Source: Porticoccaceae bacterium
Lineage (GTDB): Bacteria > Pseudomonadota > Gammaproteobacteria > Pseudomonadales > Porticoccaceae
Assembly: GCA_002591625.1 (NCBI GenBank)
Contig: PCDB01000028.1
Location: 8,421-21,349, forward strand
DNA length: 12,929 nt
Direction: 5' to 3'
This document shows positions 1-6,209 of this stretch, piece by piece (positions within the stretch are counted from its first letter, which is position 1; each line of letters starts with the position of its first letter). Below the pieces are notes generated by a model. It ran no database searches. It was not told where the DNA came from and saw only the letters and a list, made by a program, of their open reading frames with translations. The position numbers and the translations under genes are program-made.

Positions 1-72
1 GAAGTGATAGTCAATTTTCCCTGTGCGGGGGTTGCGGACTGAGAGCTTTTTGAACTTCTTCGGTTGTATCAT
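1..72 (-). CDS. Aldehyde dehydrogenase, N-terminal fragment (runs off left edge)
   Basis: Reading the minus strand from an ATG at 72-70 gives 24 codons open to the window edge, including VRNPRTGKIDY. A short basic lead followed by (V/L)RNPRTG(K/E)xDY is the usual N-terminus of a group of NAD(P)-dependent aldehyde dehydrogenases. Only the start is present, so catalytic Cys and Glu cannot be checked. It follows the 239-residue gene by 115 nt on the same strand and may be the distal member of the GST operon or have its own promoter. No strong Shine-Dalgarno sequence is visible (weak AAGAA upstream). The family call rests on a short N-terminal motif and is moderate. Confidence 0.6.
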   Translation of the reverse strand, partial: MIQPKKFKKLSVRNPRTGKIDYHF

Positions 73-187
73 AATATTCTTATATGTTGACATTCAGTAA
101 AAGAGTCCAAGCTTGATAATTAGACTTTTTGACCGCTGCATTATACAACCAAGCACCGGGTCTAACATGAAGCAGAGCAGTGCAAGA

Positions 188-907
188 TCAGTTTATGTCA
201 AGTTGGGTCAGCTCATAATAGGTTTTCATATAACCCCCTGCAGTTGCCTTTAGGAGAATATAATCATCGTCCGCAGTGCACCAAACATCGTAAGGGGGAT
301 GTTCCTCGGGCAAGTTTCCAGCGGTACCAGTCACTTGGAAATGTCTTGCATTGAAACTGCCTGCTTGTACGTTCACATGCTCTTCCCCAACGTATACCAG
401 AGAGAATCCTGTAACGAATAGTTGTGGACCCGTCGCTCCACGATGATCGGGAGAGGTCAGAAACATATTAGAGTAGGGGGTGGTCCCGGTGCCCTTGTCG
501 AGATCATATAGTTTCATTAGGAGTGCGTCTCCTACTATGGGATGGGATTGCAACCAACTCACCTTGGCCGGAGTCTCTATCCGTTGGCTAATGCGACCAT
601 CTCTATGATTGAAGGTCTCGCACTCGGCATATTGGTCTCCGAAGCGCATCCAACCAGAGCCCTCAAATTTATTGCCCACAGTAAGTCTTACTGAACAATC
701 TATTGGACTAGAGTCGCTGTTTCGCAGTGCCAGCGCTACGTCACGAATGACATTGGGCTCATCGTCAATTTCGCAGTGGGCTAGCAAGACATCGTTCCCG
801 TCTGCTTGCTGAGTAAGCATGAAATATTCTCTACCTCTCTCTTCGCCCATTCGCTCCGGTTTGTGGCTGTAATAAGTTATGGTGCCTCGAATAGTTTTAT
901 GAGTCAT
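188..907 (-). CDS. Conserved protein of unknown function (DUF3108-like beta-rich fold?)
   Basis: This is a 239-residue soluble protein with no signal peptide or membrane helix. I do not recognise a catalytic motif. The sequence looks beta-rich. Its C-terminal third (about 170-235), with VQAGSFNARHFQVTG, YDVWCTADDDYILLKA and GGYMKTYYEL, resembles the pattern of DUF3108-type domains: an aGtF strand followed by a yDvW strand and an LLK..a.gGyxxxyeL strand. That is only a fold-level suggestion. The ATG at 907 overlaps the TGA of the upstream GST gene by 4 nt (ATGA), so the two are translationally coupled, with a purine-rich GAGAG site inside the end of the GST gene. Function is probably linked to the GST and the downstream aldehyde dehydrogenase. 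Confidence 0.8.
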   Translation of the reverse strand: MTHKTIRGTITYYSHKPERMGEERGREYFMLTQQADGNDVLLAHCEIDDEPNVIRDVALALRNSDSSPIDCSVRLTVGNKFEGSGWMRFGDQYAECETFNHRDGRISQRIETPAKVSWLQSHPIVGDALLMKLYDLDKGTGTTPYSNMFLTSPDHRGATGPQLFVTGFSLVYVGEEHVNVQAGSFNARHFQVTGTAGNLPEEHPPYDVWCTADDDYILLKATAGGYMKTYYELTQLDIN

Positions 908-1566
908 GAGCTGCTCTCTATTAATTTGTTTGCGAATGATTCATGTGCTTTAGCCATTTCGTTAATGGTTTCGGAGACCGCTTGAAATCCGCGAACCCAT
1001 TGCCACCAGCTTTTGACGAGTGGGATGTCTGATATGAGTTCATCCTCGCCGTTCCAAGAAGCCATCTCCAACGCATAGAAAAGGTGGGTCGAGAGACAAA
1101 TATCGCCCGTCTGCATTTCCCGTTGATCATGCTCTGGCAGTTGATTTAGAAGTCGCTCTAATTTAGCGATTTCATCCCTTAAGTGCTGTAACTTTTTTAT
1201 GGTTCCTTCATTAGCCTCCACTTGCGAAAAAAAGTCCGAAAACAGAGGTGAGAGTGCTGAAGTAAGGTGGTTATCTGTATACCTGATCAAAATCCCGTTA
1301 TAGGCATTTGCTAAAAGATTTGCGGGTTTAAGTGCAGGGCTGGGGAACACAGATTCGAGGTAATCTAGAATCACTGTGGACTCACAAATGGTAGAGCCGT
1401 TTTCTAGCTCCAAAATTGGTATTTTCCCAAGCGGGAATGAGTCTTTAAAATGCTCTGTCCGCAATGGGATAGGTGGCTCAATGATTGCTACTGGTAGTTT
1501 TTTGTGACGAATTTGGATGCGCACACGGGCGGCAAAGGGCGAGTTATCCAGATTGTAGAGTTTCAT
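904..1566 (-). CDS. Glutathione S-transferase family protein
   Basis: This 220-residue cytosolic GST-fold protein would conjugate glutathione to, or use it to isomerise, an electrophilic substrate. The N-terminal thioredoxin-like domain (about 1-78) begins MKLYNLDNSPFAARVRI; Ser9 fits the catalytic serine of theta/zeta/beta-like GSTs. GKIPILEL (47-54) carries the cis-Pro, and CESTVILDYLE (61-71) is the glutathione gamma-glutamyl-binding E-S motif. A helical C-terminal domain follows. I choose ATG 1566 rather than the in-frame TTG at 1581: AAGGAA (1573-1578) sits 6 nt before the ATG and would lie inside the coding region of the longer form. It is first in a minus-strand operon and overlaps the next gene by 4 nt. 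In this context a maleyl-type isomerase role is possible but unproven. Confidence 0.88.
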   Translation of the reverse strand: MKLYNLDNSPFAARVRIQIRHKKLPVAIIEPPIPLRTEHFKDSFPLGKIPILELENGSTICESTVILDYLESVFPSPALKPANLLANAYNGILIRYTDNHLTSALSPLFSDFFSQVEANEGTIKKLQHLRDEIAKLERLLNQLPEHDQREMQTGDICLSTHLFYALEMASWNGEDELISDIPLVKSWWQWVRGFQAVSETINEMAKAHESFANKLIESSS

Positions 1567-1572
1567 GCGCTG

Positions 1573-1578
1573 TTCCTT
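1573..1578 (-). promoter_or_regulatory. Ribosome binding site deciding the GST start
   Basis: On the minus strand AAGGAA ends 6 nt before the ATG at 1566. A longer reading from TTG 1581 would place this site inside the gene, so the shorter start is preferred. Confidence 0.65.
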
Positions 1579-1622
1579 CAACTTAGAGCCCTTAAATAGC
1601 TTTTTTGTAATGTCCTATTGTT

Positions 1623-1640
1623 ATGCTATTGTAGCTATAT
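1623..1640. promoter_or_regulatory. Candidate operator between GST and amidase operons
   Basis: The 155-nt divergent gap between the GST start and the amidase start contains ATGCTAT-T-GTAGC followed by TATAT. The first half and the TAGC core match the perfect palindrome at 10810-10824; the outer two bases of the second half do not. The position suits control of both divergent operons. No clear sigma-70 promoter was assigned. Confidence 0.35.
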
Positions 1641-1721
1641 GAAAACTGACTGACCAGACCATTGATGTCTATTGAAGCAGTTTGTTAGAGAGCAGTAAAA
1701 ATCGGTTTTGACAAGGTTGCT

Positions 1722-2381
1722 ATGGAAACAAGTCAAAAGACAGCTCGAGAAATCTATCAGGATCTGAAAGCTAACCCATCCAGAGCCCGTTTTGGTTTCG
1801 GGAAAAAACCTATCCTGATAAATGTAGATCTTCAAAAAGCTTACACTCGACCTGATTTGTTTGGAACTGCATATGAAACAGATCCAAATCAGATACATTA
1901 TGTGAACGAGCTTGCCTCAAGATTCCGCAGCCGGGAATGGCCTGTCGTTTGGACGCATGTCGCTTACATGATGTCTGGCGAAGACTGCGGCGTTTGGGGA
2001 ACTAGATCTGATACTCCTGACTCACTGCAAAATATCAAATCTGGCTCTGAACGAAGCGAATTAGATGATCGCCTCGATATAGTTAGTGAAAAAGATGTCA
2101 TCTACTGCAAGAAAATGCCTTCAGCATTTTTCGAGACGCCGCTTCAGTCTCTTTGTGTTTATCACAGAATTGATACAGTTGTCATTACCGGCGGTTCGAC
2201 ATCCGGGTGCATTCGAGCGACTGCAGTTGATTCGCTTTCCAGAGGTTACCGGACGATCGTTCCAGAGGAGTGCGTTGCCGATAAGCATGAAAGTTATCAT
2301 TTCTCTAATCTCACCGATTTAGCGATAAAGTATGCTGATGTAATGGATGTTAAAGACATTTTTGATTGGATAGAGCAGTAG
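1722..2381 (+). CDS. Isochorismatase-family cysteine hydrolase (N-carbamoylsarcosine amidase/RutB/maleamate amidase-like)
   Basis: This 219-residue cytosolic hydrolase would release ammonia, or carbamate-derived CO2 and ammonia, from a linear amide or N-carbamoyl compound through a thioester on the catalytic Cys. The triad is visible: Asp36 in ILINVDLQKAY, Lys130 four residues before SAFFETPL, and Cys163 in ITGGSTSGCIRATAVDS. The stretch after the Cys (GYRTIVPEECVADK, then NLTDLAIKYADVM) follows N-carbamoylsarcosine amidase, RutB and NicF-type enzymes rather than nicotinamidases or true isochorismatases. ATG 1722 is preceded by AAGG at a plausible distance. It leads a plus-strand operon with two cyclic-amide-hydrolase-like genes 56 nt downstream, which suggests it hydrolyses their ring-opened product. 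The exact substrate is not determined. Confidence 0.88.
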   Translation: METSQKTAREIYQDLKANPSRARFGFGKKPILINVDLQKAYTRPDLFGTAYETDPNQIHYVNELASRFRSREWPVVWTHVAYMMSGEDCGVWGTRSDTPDSLQNIKSGSERSELDDRLDIVSEKDVIYCKKMPSAFFETPLQSLCVYHRIDTVVITGGSTSGCIRATAVDSLSRGYRTIVPEECVADKHESYHFSNLTDLAIKYADVMDVKDIFDWIEQ

Positions 2382-2391
2382 TGTCTAAGTC

Positions 2392-2424
2392 GGTCATTTG
2401 GTTATCATGATAGATAGGTCATTT
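2392..2424. repeat. Two GGTCATTT repeats flanking a TATCATGATA palindrome
   Basis: The 56-nt gap between the amidase and the first imidase-like gene holds GGTCATTT at 2392-2399 and again at 2417-2424. A perfect 10-bp palindrome, TATCATGATA, lies between them at 2403-2412. Either could be a protein-binding or RNA-processing site; chance cannot be excluded in such AT-rich DNA. Confidence 0.3.
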
Positions 2425-2437
2425 AAGGGTAATTGAC

Positions 2438-3367
2438 TTGGATACAGCACACGAAGATCTTAATTTATATGAATATTGGCCTTACCACCAACGTCCAAAG
2501 ATTGTGTGGCCCGGTGGGGCAAGATTAGCTTTTTGGGTTGCACCTAATATTGAGTTCTATGAAATTGATCCACCCATGAATCCATTCAGGAAACCATGGC
2601 CCAGGCCTTCACCTGCTGTGTCAGGCTATAGTATCCGTGACTATGGAAATCGCGTTGGTCACATGCGTCAGATGAAGTTATTGGACAAATATAAGATTCG
2701 GGGATCTATTTCGTTATCGGCAGCTATTTGCGACCACCACCCCGAAATTATTCAGATGTGTTGTGAGAGAGATTGGGAGTTCTTTAGCCATGGCGTTTAC
2801 AACACTCGCTACACTTACGGATTATCTGAGGAGCAAGAGCGGGAGATGATTAGGGATGCGTGCAACACTATTGAGGAGCATACGGGAAAATTTCCTGCGG
2901 GTTATCTCGCACCAGCCTTGTCACACTCAGAGCATACCTTGGACTTATTTTCTGAGGAGGGAGGGTTATATACCTGTGACCTGTTTCATGATGACCAACC
3001 AACTCCTGTGCGCATTCGCAACGGGAAGAAATTTGTTTCAGTCCCTTACTCCCTTGAAATGAACGATACAATTGCTTACGTAGTGAATAAGATCGAACCG
3101 CGTCAGTATGGAAAAATAATCCAAGCAAATTTTGATCGTCTTTACCAAGAGGGTGAAGAGAGTGGGACTGTCATGTGCATTCCAACGCATAATTATCAGA
3201 TTAGTTGCCCGCATCGGCTGCGTGCTTTTGAAGAAGCGTTAGAGTATATAACTGGCCATTCAGGGGTTTGGTTAGCGACCGGAAAAGAGATAGCAGAATA
3301 CTTCATTGAAAACTACTACGAGTCTTCTATTGTGGATATAGACTCAAAAGCGAGAGAAGTAATTTGA
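2438..3367 (+). CDS. Polysaccharide-deacetylase-fold hydrolase, PuuE/cyclic imidase-like (paralogue 1)
   Basis: This 309-residue NodB-fold protein belongs to the cytosolic group that includes PuuE-type allantoinase and bacterial cyclic imidase, which open cyclic amides rather than deacetylating sugars. There is no signal peptide. Visible family elements are RPKIVWPGGARLAFWV near the N-terminus, IRDYGNRVG (66-74), FFSHGVYNTRYTYG with His118, HTLDLFSEEG followed by FHDDQP (183-188), and a late PTHNYQISCPHR (249-260) that supplies two His. The start is TTG at 2438, with AAGGG (2425-2429) 8 nt upstream; an in-frame TAG at 2411 and no ATG between rule out a longer ATG start. Its stop overlaps the start of the paralogue that follows. 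Ring-opening hydrolase is the best guess; the substrate is unknown. Confidence 0.85.
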   Translation: MDTAHEDLNLYEYWPYHQRPKIVWPGGARLAFWVAPNIEFYEIDPPMNPFRKPWPRPSPAVSGYSIRDYGNRVGHMRQMKLLDKYKIRGSISLSAAICDHHPEIIQMCCERDWEFFSHGVYNTRYTYGLSEEQEREMIRDACNTIEEHTGKFPAGYLAPALSHSEHTLDLFSEEGGLYTCDLFHDDQPTPVRIRNGKKFVSVPYSLEMNDTIAYVVNKIEPRQYGKIIQANFDRLYQEGEESGTVMCIPTHNYQISCPHRLRAFEEALEYITGHSGVWLATGKEIAEYFIENYYESSIVDIDSKAREVI

Positions 3368-4368
3368 GTCTAAACAAGAAATTTCTCGAGTACCCGCGCC
3401 GTGGTTATGGGATGGATCATGGTCGTTATGAGTGGTCCATGTTAATCGACCGGCCCAAGGTCGCGTGGCCCTCTGGGAAGAAGTTGGCGTTATGGGTAAA
3501 CGTATGCTTGCAATTTTTTCCTGTAAATCAGAAAGGTAAACCATTCTTGCCATCTGGTGGATTGAGCATGCCTTATCCTGATTTGCGACACTTTACCTTG
3601 AGAGAGTACGGCAACAGAGTTGGTATTTATCGATTCCTAAAGGCTTTCGATAAGTATTCTATTAGACCCAGTTTTGCAATTAATTCTCGATTAGTTCAGC
3701 GTTACCCCTATCTGTTGGATGTCCTTAAAGAAAGGGGAGACGAAATTATTTGTCATGGGTTTCATATGGATGCGCTTCATTATGGAGGTCAAGACATCCA
3801 TGAAGAAAGAGATCTGATTAAACGATCACTTGGCATCCTGAGAGAACTGAGCGGCCAGGACGTTAATGGTTGGATCAGCCCGGACAGAAGTGAAAGTGAA
3901 AACACTCCAGAGCTTTTGGTAGAGAATGAAGTGAAATACTTCTGCGATTGGGTAAACGACGATATGCCTTACCTTTTCTCAACTGCGAATGGCGACATTG
4001 TCGCTATGCCGCTTTCTCAAGAGCTCGAAGATAAGTTTATTCTAATGAATAACCACCATAGTGAGGACTCTTATGTAGACCAAATTTGTGATGCATGTGA
4101 CTTTTTGCTGGCTGAATCTGAGGATCAGGGAGGAAGAATACTGTCTCTAAATATTCACCCTTGGATGCTGGGCCAACCTCACCGCATAGGCAAGTTGGAG
4201 CAAGTTTTGGAGTATGTAACCTCTCAGCCTGCAGTTTGGAGCGCGCCAGCCAATGAAATTCTTTCTTATTTCAAAGAATCTAATTCCCAATCACATGAAC
4301 TTGGTGACTCCAAAGAAAGCTACGGTGGCTATGCCTATCCAATAAAAGTAGGCAAGGGTTCGCCCTAA
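3364..4368 (+). CDS. Polysaccharide-deacetylase-fold hydrolase, PuuE/cyclic imidase-like (paralogue 2)
   Basis: This 334-residue paralogue of the preceding gene shares RPKVAWPSGKKLALWV, LREYGNRVG, a late PHR and the overall order. It differs at key points: ICHGFHMDALHYG with His131, NDDMP (198-202) instead of HDDQP, and NIHPWMLGQPHR (263-274) where paralogue 1 has PTHNYQISCPHR. The leader YPRRGYGMDHGRYEW is longer and looks like part of the family consensus, so the TTG at 3364, overlapping the previous TGA as TTGA, is preferred to the internal ATG at 3412. A GAGAGAAG stretch upstream could serve as ribosome site. About 30 C-terminal residues extend past the point where paralogue 1 ends, and the last 78 nt overlap the convergent membrane-protein gene. 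The pair may form a heteromer or act on successive rings. Confidence 0.85.
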   Translation: MSLNKKFLEYPRRGYGMDHGRYEWSMLIDRPKVAWPSGKKLALWVNVCLQFFPVNQKGKPFLPSGGLSMPYPDLRHFTLREYGNRVGIYRFLKAFDKYSIRPSFAINSRLVQRYPYLLDVLKERGDEIICHGFHMDALHYGGQDIHEERDLIKRSLGILRELSGQDVNGWISPDRSESENTPELLVENEVKYFCDWVNDDMPYLFSTANGDIVAMPLSQELEDKFILMNNHHSEDSYVDQICDACDFLLAESEDQGGRILSLNIHPWMLGQPHRIGKLEQVLEYVTSQPAVWSAPANEILSYFKESNSQSHELGDSKESYGGYAYPIKVGKGSP

Positions 4369-4971
4369 GCTTAAAGATTTCTCTAGCCTATTCTCCGCTT
4401 CGGTATTTGGGCCCTCAGCCAGAATGCGGAACAGAATTGTCCACTCTCGCATAATAAAACGCAATATAAGACCGATGACGAGAAGCAATGCGAAGATACC
4501 AAGTTTTATGGAGAACCATTTTTGCATCTCTCCGGCCTCGAAGGGTCCATACCCTAAAAGGGACGAAATCGAACTTCCGAGCATAAGCGGAATTAGTAAA
4601 TATCGTACCTTTTCGTCTAACATTGTTAGAAAGATGCCCCGGTCAGTTTCACGGTAGTAGAATGCAGCCCAGCATATACCTAGCCAGGCGAGCACGAATA
4701 GCCACATTGCCGTGAGGTAATGCCCCCCGAATGGTTGGACTCCCCAATGATGGCCCATGTGCAGTCCTATGGGCATTAGTAATATTATTCCTGTTCTGGC
4801 TGGAAGATCGATCAAGTATGCGGTGTTCATATGACGCATCCGCTCTTCCATGCTTAGATTACGATTTACGACATGACTTGATGTATGAAAGATACCCCAC
4901 TCGCCACCAAGCCAGTAGACCATAGAGATGATATGAAGCCATTTGAGGATAGCTAGTTCAGTGATGCCCAA
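4291..4971 (-). CDS. Six-helix integral membrane protein (CopD/DUF2269-like, function unknown)
   Basis: The 226-residue product has about six hydrophobic helices (near 8-28, 56-75, 86-105, 122-142, 152-174 and 204-223) and no cleavable signal peptide. The opening LKWLHIISMVYWLGGEWGIF resembles CopD/DUF2269-type membrane proteins, where an N-terminal KxLHI helix with a conserved His is usual. Several His sit in or near helices (13, 29, 33, 47, 71, 74, 75, 84), so heme or metal binding is conceivable. The start is TTG at 4971, with a strong GGAGG (4981-4985) 9 nt upstream. It is convergent with imidase paralogue 2 and overlaps it by 78 nt; since the overlapping part encodes a convincing last helix, its 3' end looks genuine. 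It is divergent from the GntR gene. A role in substrate or copper handling cannot be decided. Confidence 0.75.
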   Translation of the reverse strand: MGITELAILKWLHIISMVYWLGGEWGIFHTSSHVVNRNLSMEERMRHMNTAYLIDLPARTGIILLMPIGLHMGHHWGVQPFGGHYLTAMWLFVLAWLGICWAAFYYRETDRGIFLTMLDEKVRYLLIPLMLGSSISSLLGYGPFEAGEMQKWFSIKLGIFALLLVIGLILRFIMREWTILFRILAEGPNTEAENRLEKSLSLGRTLAYFYWIGIATVAFFGVTKFM

Positions 4972-4980
4972 AAGTAATTG

Positions 4981-4985
4981 CCTCC
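4981..4985 (-). promoter_or_regulatory. Strong Shine-Dalgarno site for the TTG-started membrane protein
   Basis: GGAGG on the minus strand lies 9 nt before the TTG at 4971. It fixes a non-ATG start that would otherwise be doubtful. Confidence 0.75.
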
Positions 4986-5022
4986 GCTCAAAAAGTCACT
5001 ATACGGGTGTTATTGACGTTCG

Positions 5023-5039
5023 ATATGAGATATTCATAT
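5023..5039. promoter_or_regulatory. Inverted repeat ATATGA-N5-TCATAT, candidate operator
   Basis: This is a perfect 6-bp inverted repeat with spacer GATAT in the divergent gap between the membrane-protein and GntR genes. The position would suit autoregulation or control of the membrane protein. AT-rich composition makes chance occurrence fairly likely. Confidence 0.35.
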
Positions 5040-5118
5040 ATCATTATTACATTGCCGCGCCTATCGCTCAACCACTTGAATAATGTGCAGTTCATCAAAA
5101 GATCCTTTTTTGAATGGG

Positions 5119-5134
5119 CTATATGCTATATGCT
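5119..5134. promoter_or_regulatory. Tandem GCTATAT repeat containing an ATGCTAT half-site upstream of gntR
   Basis: GCTATAT occurs twice in tandem (5119-5125 and 5126-5132). Within it, ATGCTAT at 5123-5129 equals the half-site of the palindrome at 10810-10824. It lies 41-120 nt upstream of the possible regulator starts, as expected for an autoregulatory site. The second palindrome half is poor here. Confidence 0.35.
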
Positions 5135-5174
5135 TAACGGGATATTAGCAGGGGTCTCAGCTGATTTGGGATAA

Positions 5175-6035
5175 ATGCAGCATCCCTTACTCAAAAATAC
5201 TTTCAGTGCCATTTTAATTTTTATTTACGGTTTGTTGAAGAGCATGGATAGAACCACCCTCACTGCAACGGACACCTTATTTACAAAAAATATGCGCAAG
5301 AGGCTCGATGTGGCCTCGCCGACACCGCTTTATCATCAACTTTTCGTCCTTTTGAAGGGATTGATTCTCGACGGCACGCTTATTTTATCTCAGCAGATGC
5401 CCACAGAGGAGCAGTTAGCTCAAATATTCTCGGTTTCTCGAATCACAGCCAAACGAGCGATGGACGAACTAGGAAATGAAAACTTGGTGGAGCGCAGGCG
5501 AGGGAAAGGTACGCATGTCGTCTATGAGTATAAGCCAAAACCAGTGCAGGCACCGCTTACGGGTATGCTACAGGAAATTGAAACAATGGCTAGAAACTCC
5601 CGCGCGATTATTCATCTTTGCGATTTGATTCAACCCCCGCAAGTTATCAGAGATGAATTCGGTTTGTCAGTTGGAGAAACAGCACTGCATTTGGTTCGGG
5701 TCCGAGAAAGAGAGGGACATAAGTTTGGTCGTTATGTCAGTTGGACACACGGGGTTGATATTCCTGATGATCCCAATATCTTTGTAAATACACCTCGCCT
5801 GAGTTACTTTCGTCAAAATGGATTAGAGGTTACGCACGTCACACAGACACTAAGCGCTACTGAAGCAAATCATGAGACGGCTCAAGCTCTTGACATGCAG
5901 GAGGGGAGAGCATTGCTGAGTCTAGTCAGGCGGTCGTATAACAGAGTAGATAGTGAAGAACAACTGATTGATTATCTCGAGGTCTTATATAACCCTGAGC
6001 GCTTTCAGTACGCTATGGACCTCAAGTTGGAGTAG
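5175..6035 (+). CDS. GntR-family transcriptional regulator (HutC/UTRA type)
   Basis: This is a DNA-binding regulator with a small-molecule-sensing domain, probably controlling the surrounding catabolic operons. As read from 5175 it has 286 residues. The winged helix-turn-helix (about 48-118) starts SPTPLYHQLFVLLKGLI and includes the signature LSQQMPTEEQLAQIFSVSRITAKRAMDEL and the wing LVERRRGKGTHVV. A UTRA effector domain follows (about 128-280), with LVRVRERE, ATEANHETAQALDMQEGRALLSLVRRSY and the closing YLEVLYNPERFQYAMDL. The start is uncertain: residues 1-23 include a hydrophobic run (SAILIFIYGLL) alien to the family, so ATG 5244 (263 residues) or 5292 (247 residues) may be correct, although none has an ideal ribosome site. 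HutC-type regulators usually respond to a substrate or intermediate of the adjacent pathway. Confidence 0.88.
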   Translation: MQHPLLKNTFSAILIFIYGLLKSMDRTTLTATDTLFTKNMRKRLDVASPTPLYHQLFVLLKGLILDGTLILSQQMPTEEQLAQIFSVSRITAKRAMDELGNENLVERRRGKGTHVVYEYKPKPVQAPLTGMLQEIETMARNSRAIIHLCDLIQPPQVIRDEFGLSVGETALHLVRVREREGHKFGRYVSWTHGVDIPDDPNIFVNTPRLSYFRQNGLEVTHVTQTLSATEANHETAQALDMQEGRALLSLVRRSYNRVDSEEQLIDYLEVLYNPERFQYAMDLKLE

Positions 6036-6041
6036 TTATCG

Positions 6042-6068
6042 AGCTAATGAATCTTTGTTGGCTTTTTA
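6042..6068 (+). terminator. Possible weak intrinsic terminator after gntR
   Basis: AGCTAA (6042-6047) can pair with TTGGCT (6058-6063), with one G-U pair and a 10-nt loop, followed directly by a T run (6063-6067). The 6-bp stem is weak; it sits 7 nt after the gntR stop, where a terminator would be expected. Confidence 0.35.
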
Positions 6069-6196
6069 TTAAGGACTCGTGAAACCGTGATTTTTAGAAT
6101 ACTTTTATTCATTACTTTAAAAGATTTCACCTCGAGCCCAACTTTTTTAGTTGATTCCAGATCCGGTAAACTTGACATGAGACATTAAATATTTTT

Positions 6197-6200
6197 GGAG
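6197..6200 (+). promoter_or_regulatory. Shine-Dalgarno GGAG deciding the double-VOC start
   Basis: GGAG lies 9 nt before ATG 6210. The longer reading from TTG 6195 would overlap this site, so ATG 6210 is the likely start. Confidence 0.7.
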
Positions 6201-6209
6201 AAATGCTAC

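Noticed and set aside
98..142. Possible minus-strand terminator from AAAAGAGTC and GACTTTTT after the 239-residue gene
   Set aside because: The pairing needs a bulge and has only a 4-bp G/C-containing core; too weak to call.
1635..1898. 87-codon minus-strand frame across the amidase start
   Set aside because: Overlaps the N-terminus of the recognised amidase and shows Cys/Phe/Ser-rich shadow composition.
2438..4368. True sugar or peptidoglycan deacetylases
   Set aside because: No signal peptide, PuuE/imidase-like motif order and an adjacent amidase argue for cytosolic cyclic-amide hydrolases.
6079..6130. GTGAAA ... TTTCAC inverted repeat between gntR and the double-VOC gene
   Set aside because: Only 6 bp arms 40 nt apart in AT-rich DNA; expected by chance and matches no other site in the window.
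6172..6177. TTGACA as a -35 box for the double-VOC gene
   Set aside because: A -10 at normal spacing would fall on the ribosome binding site, so it cannot serve this gene.
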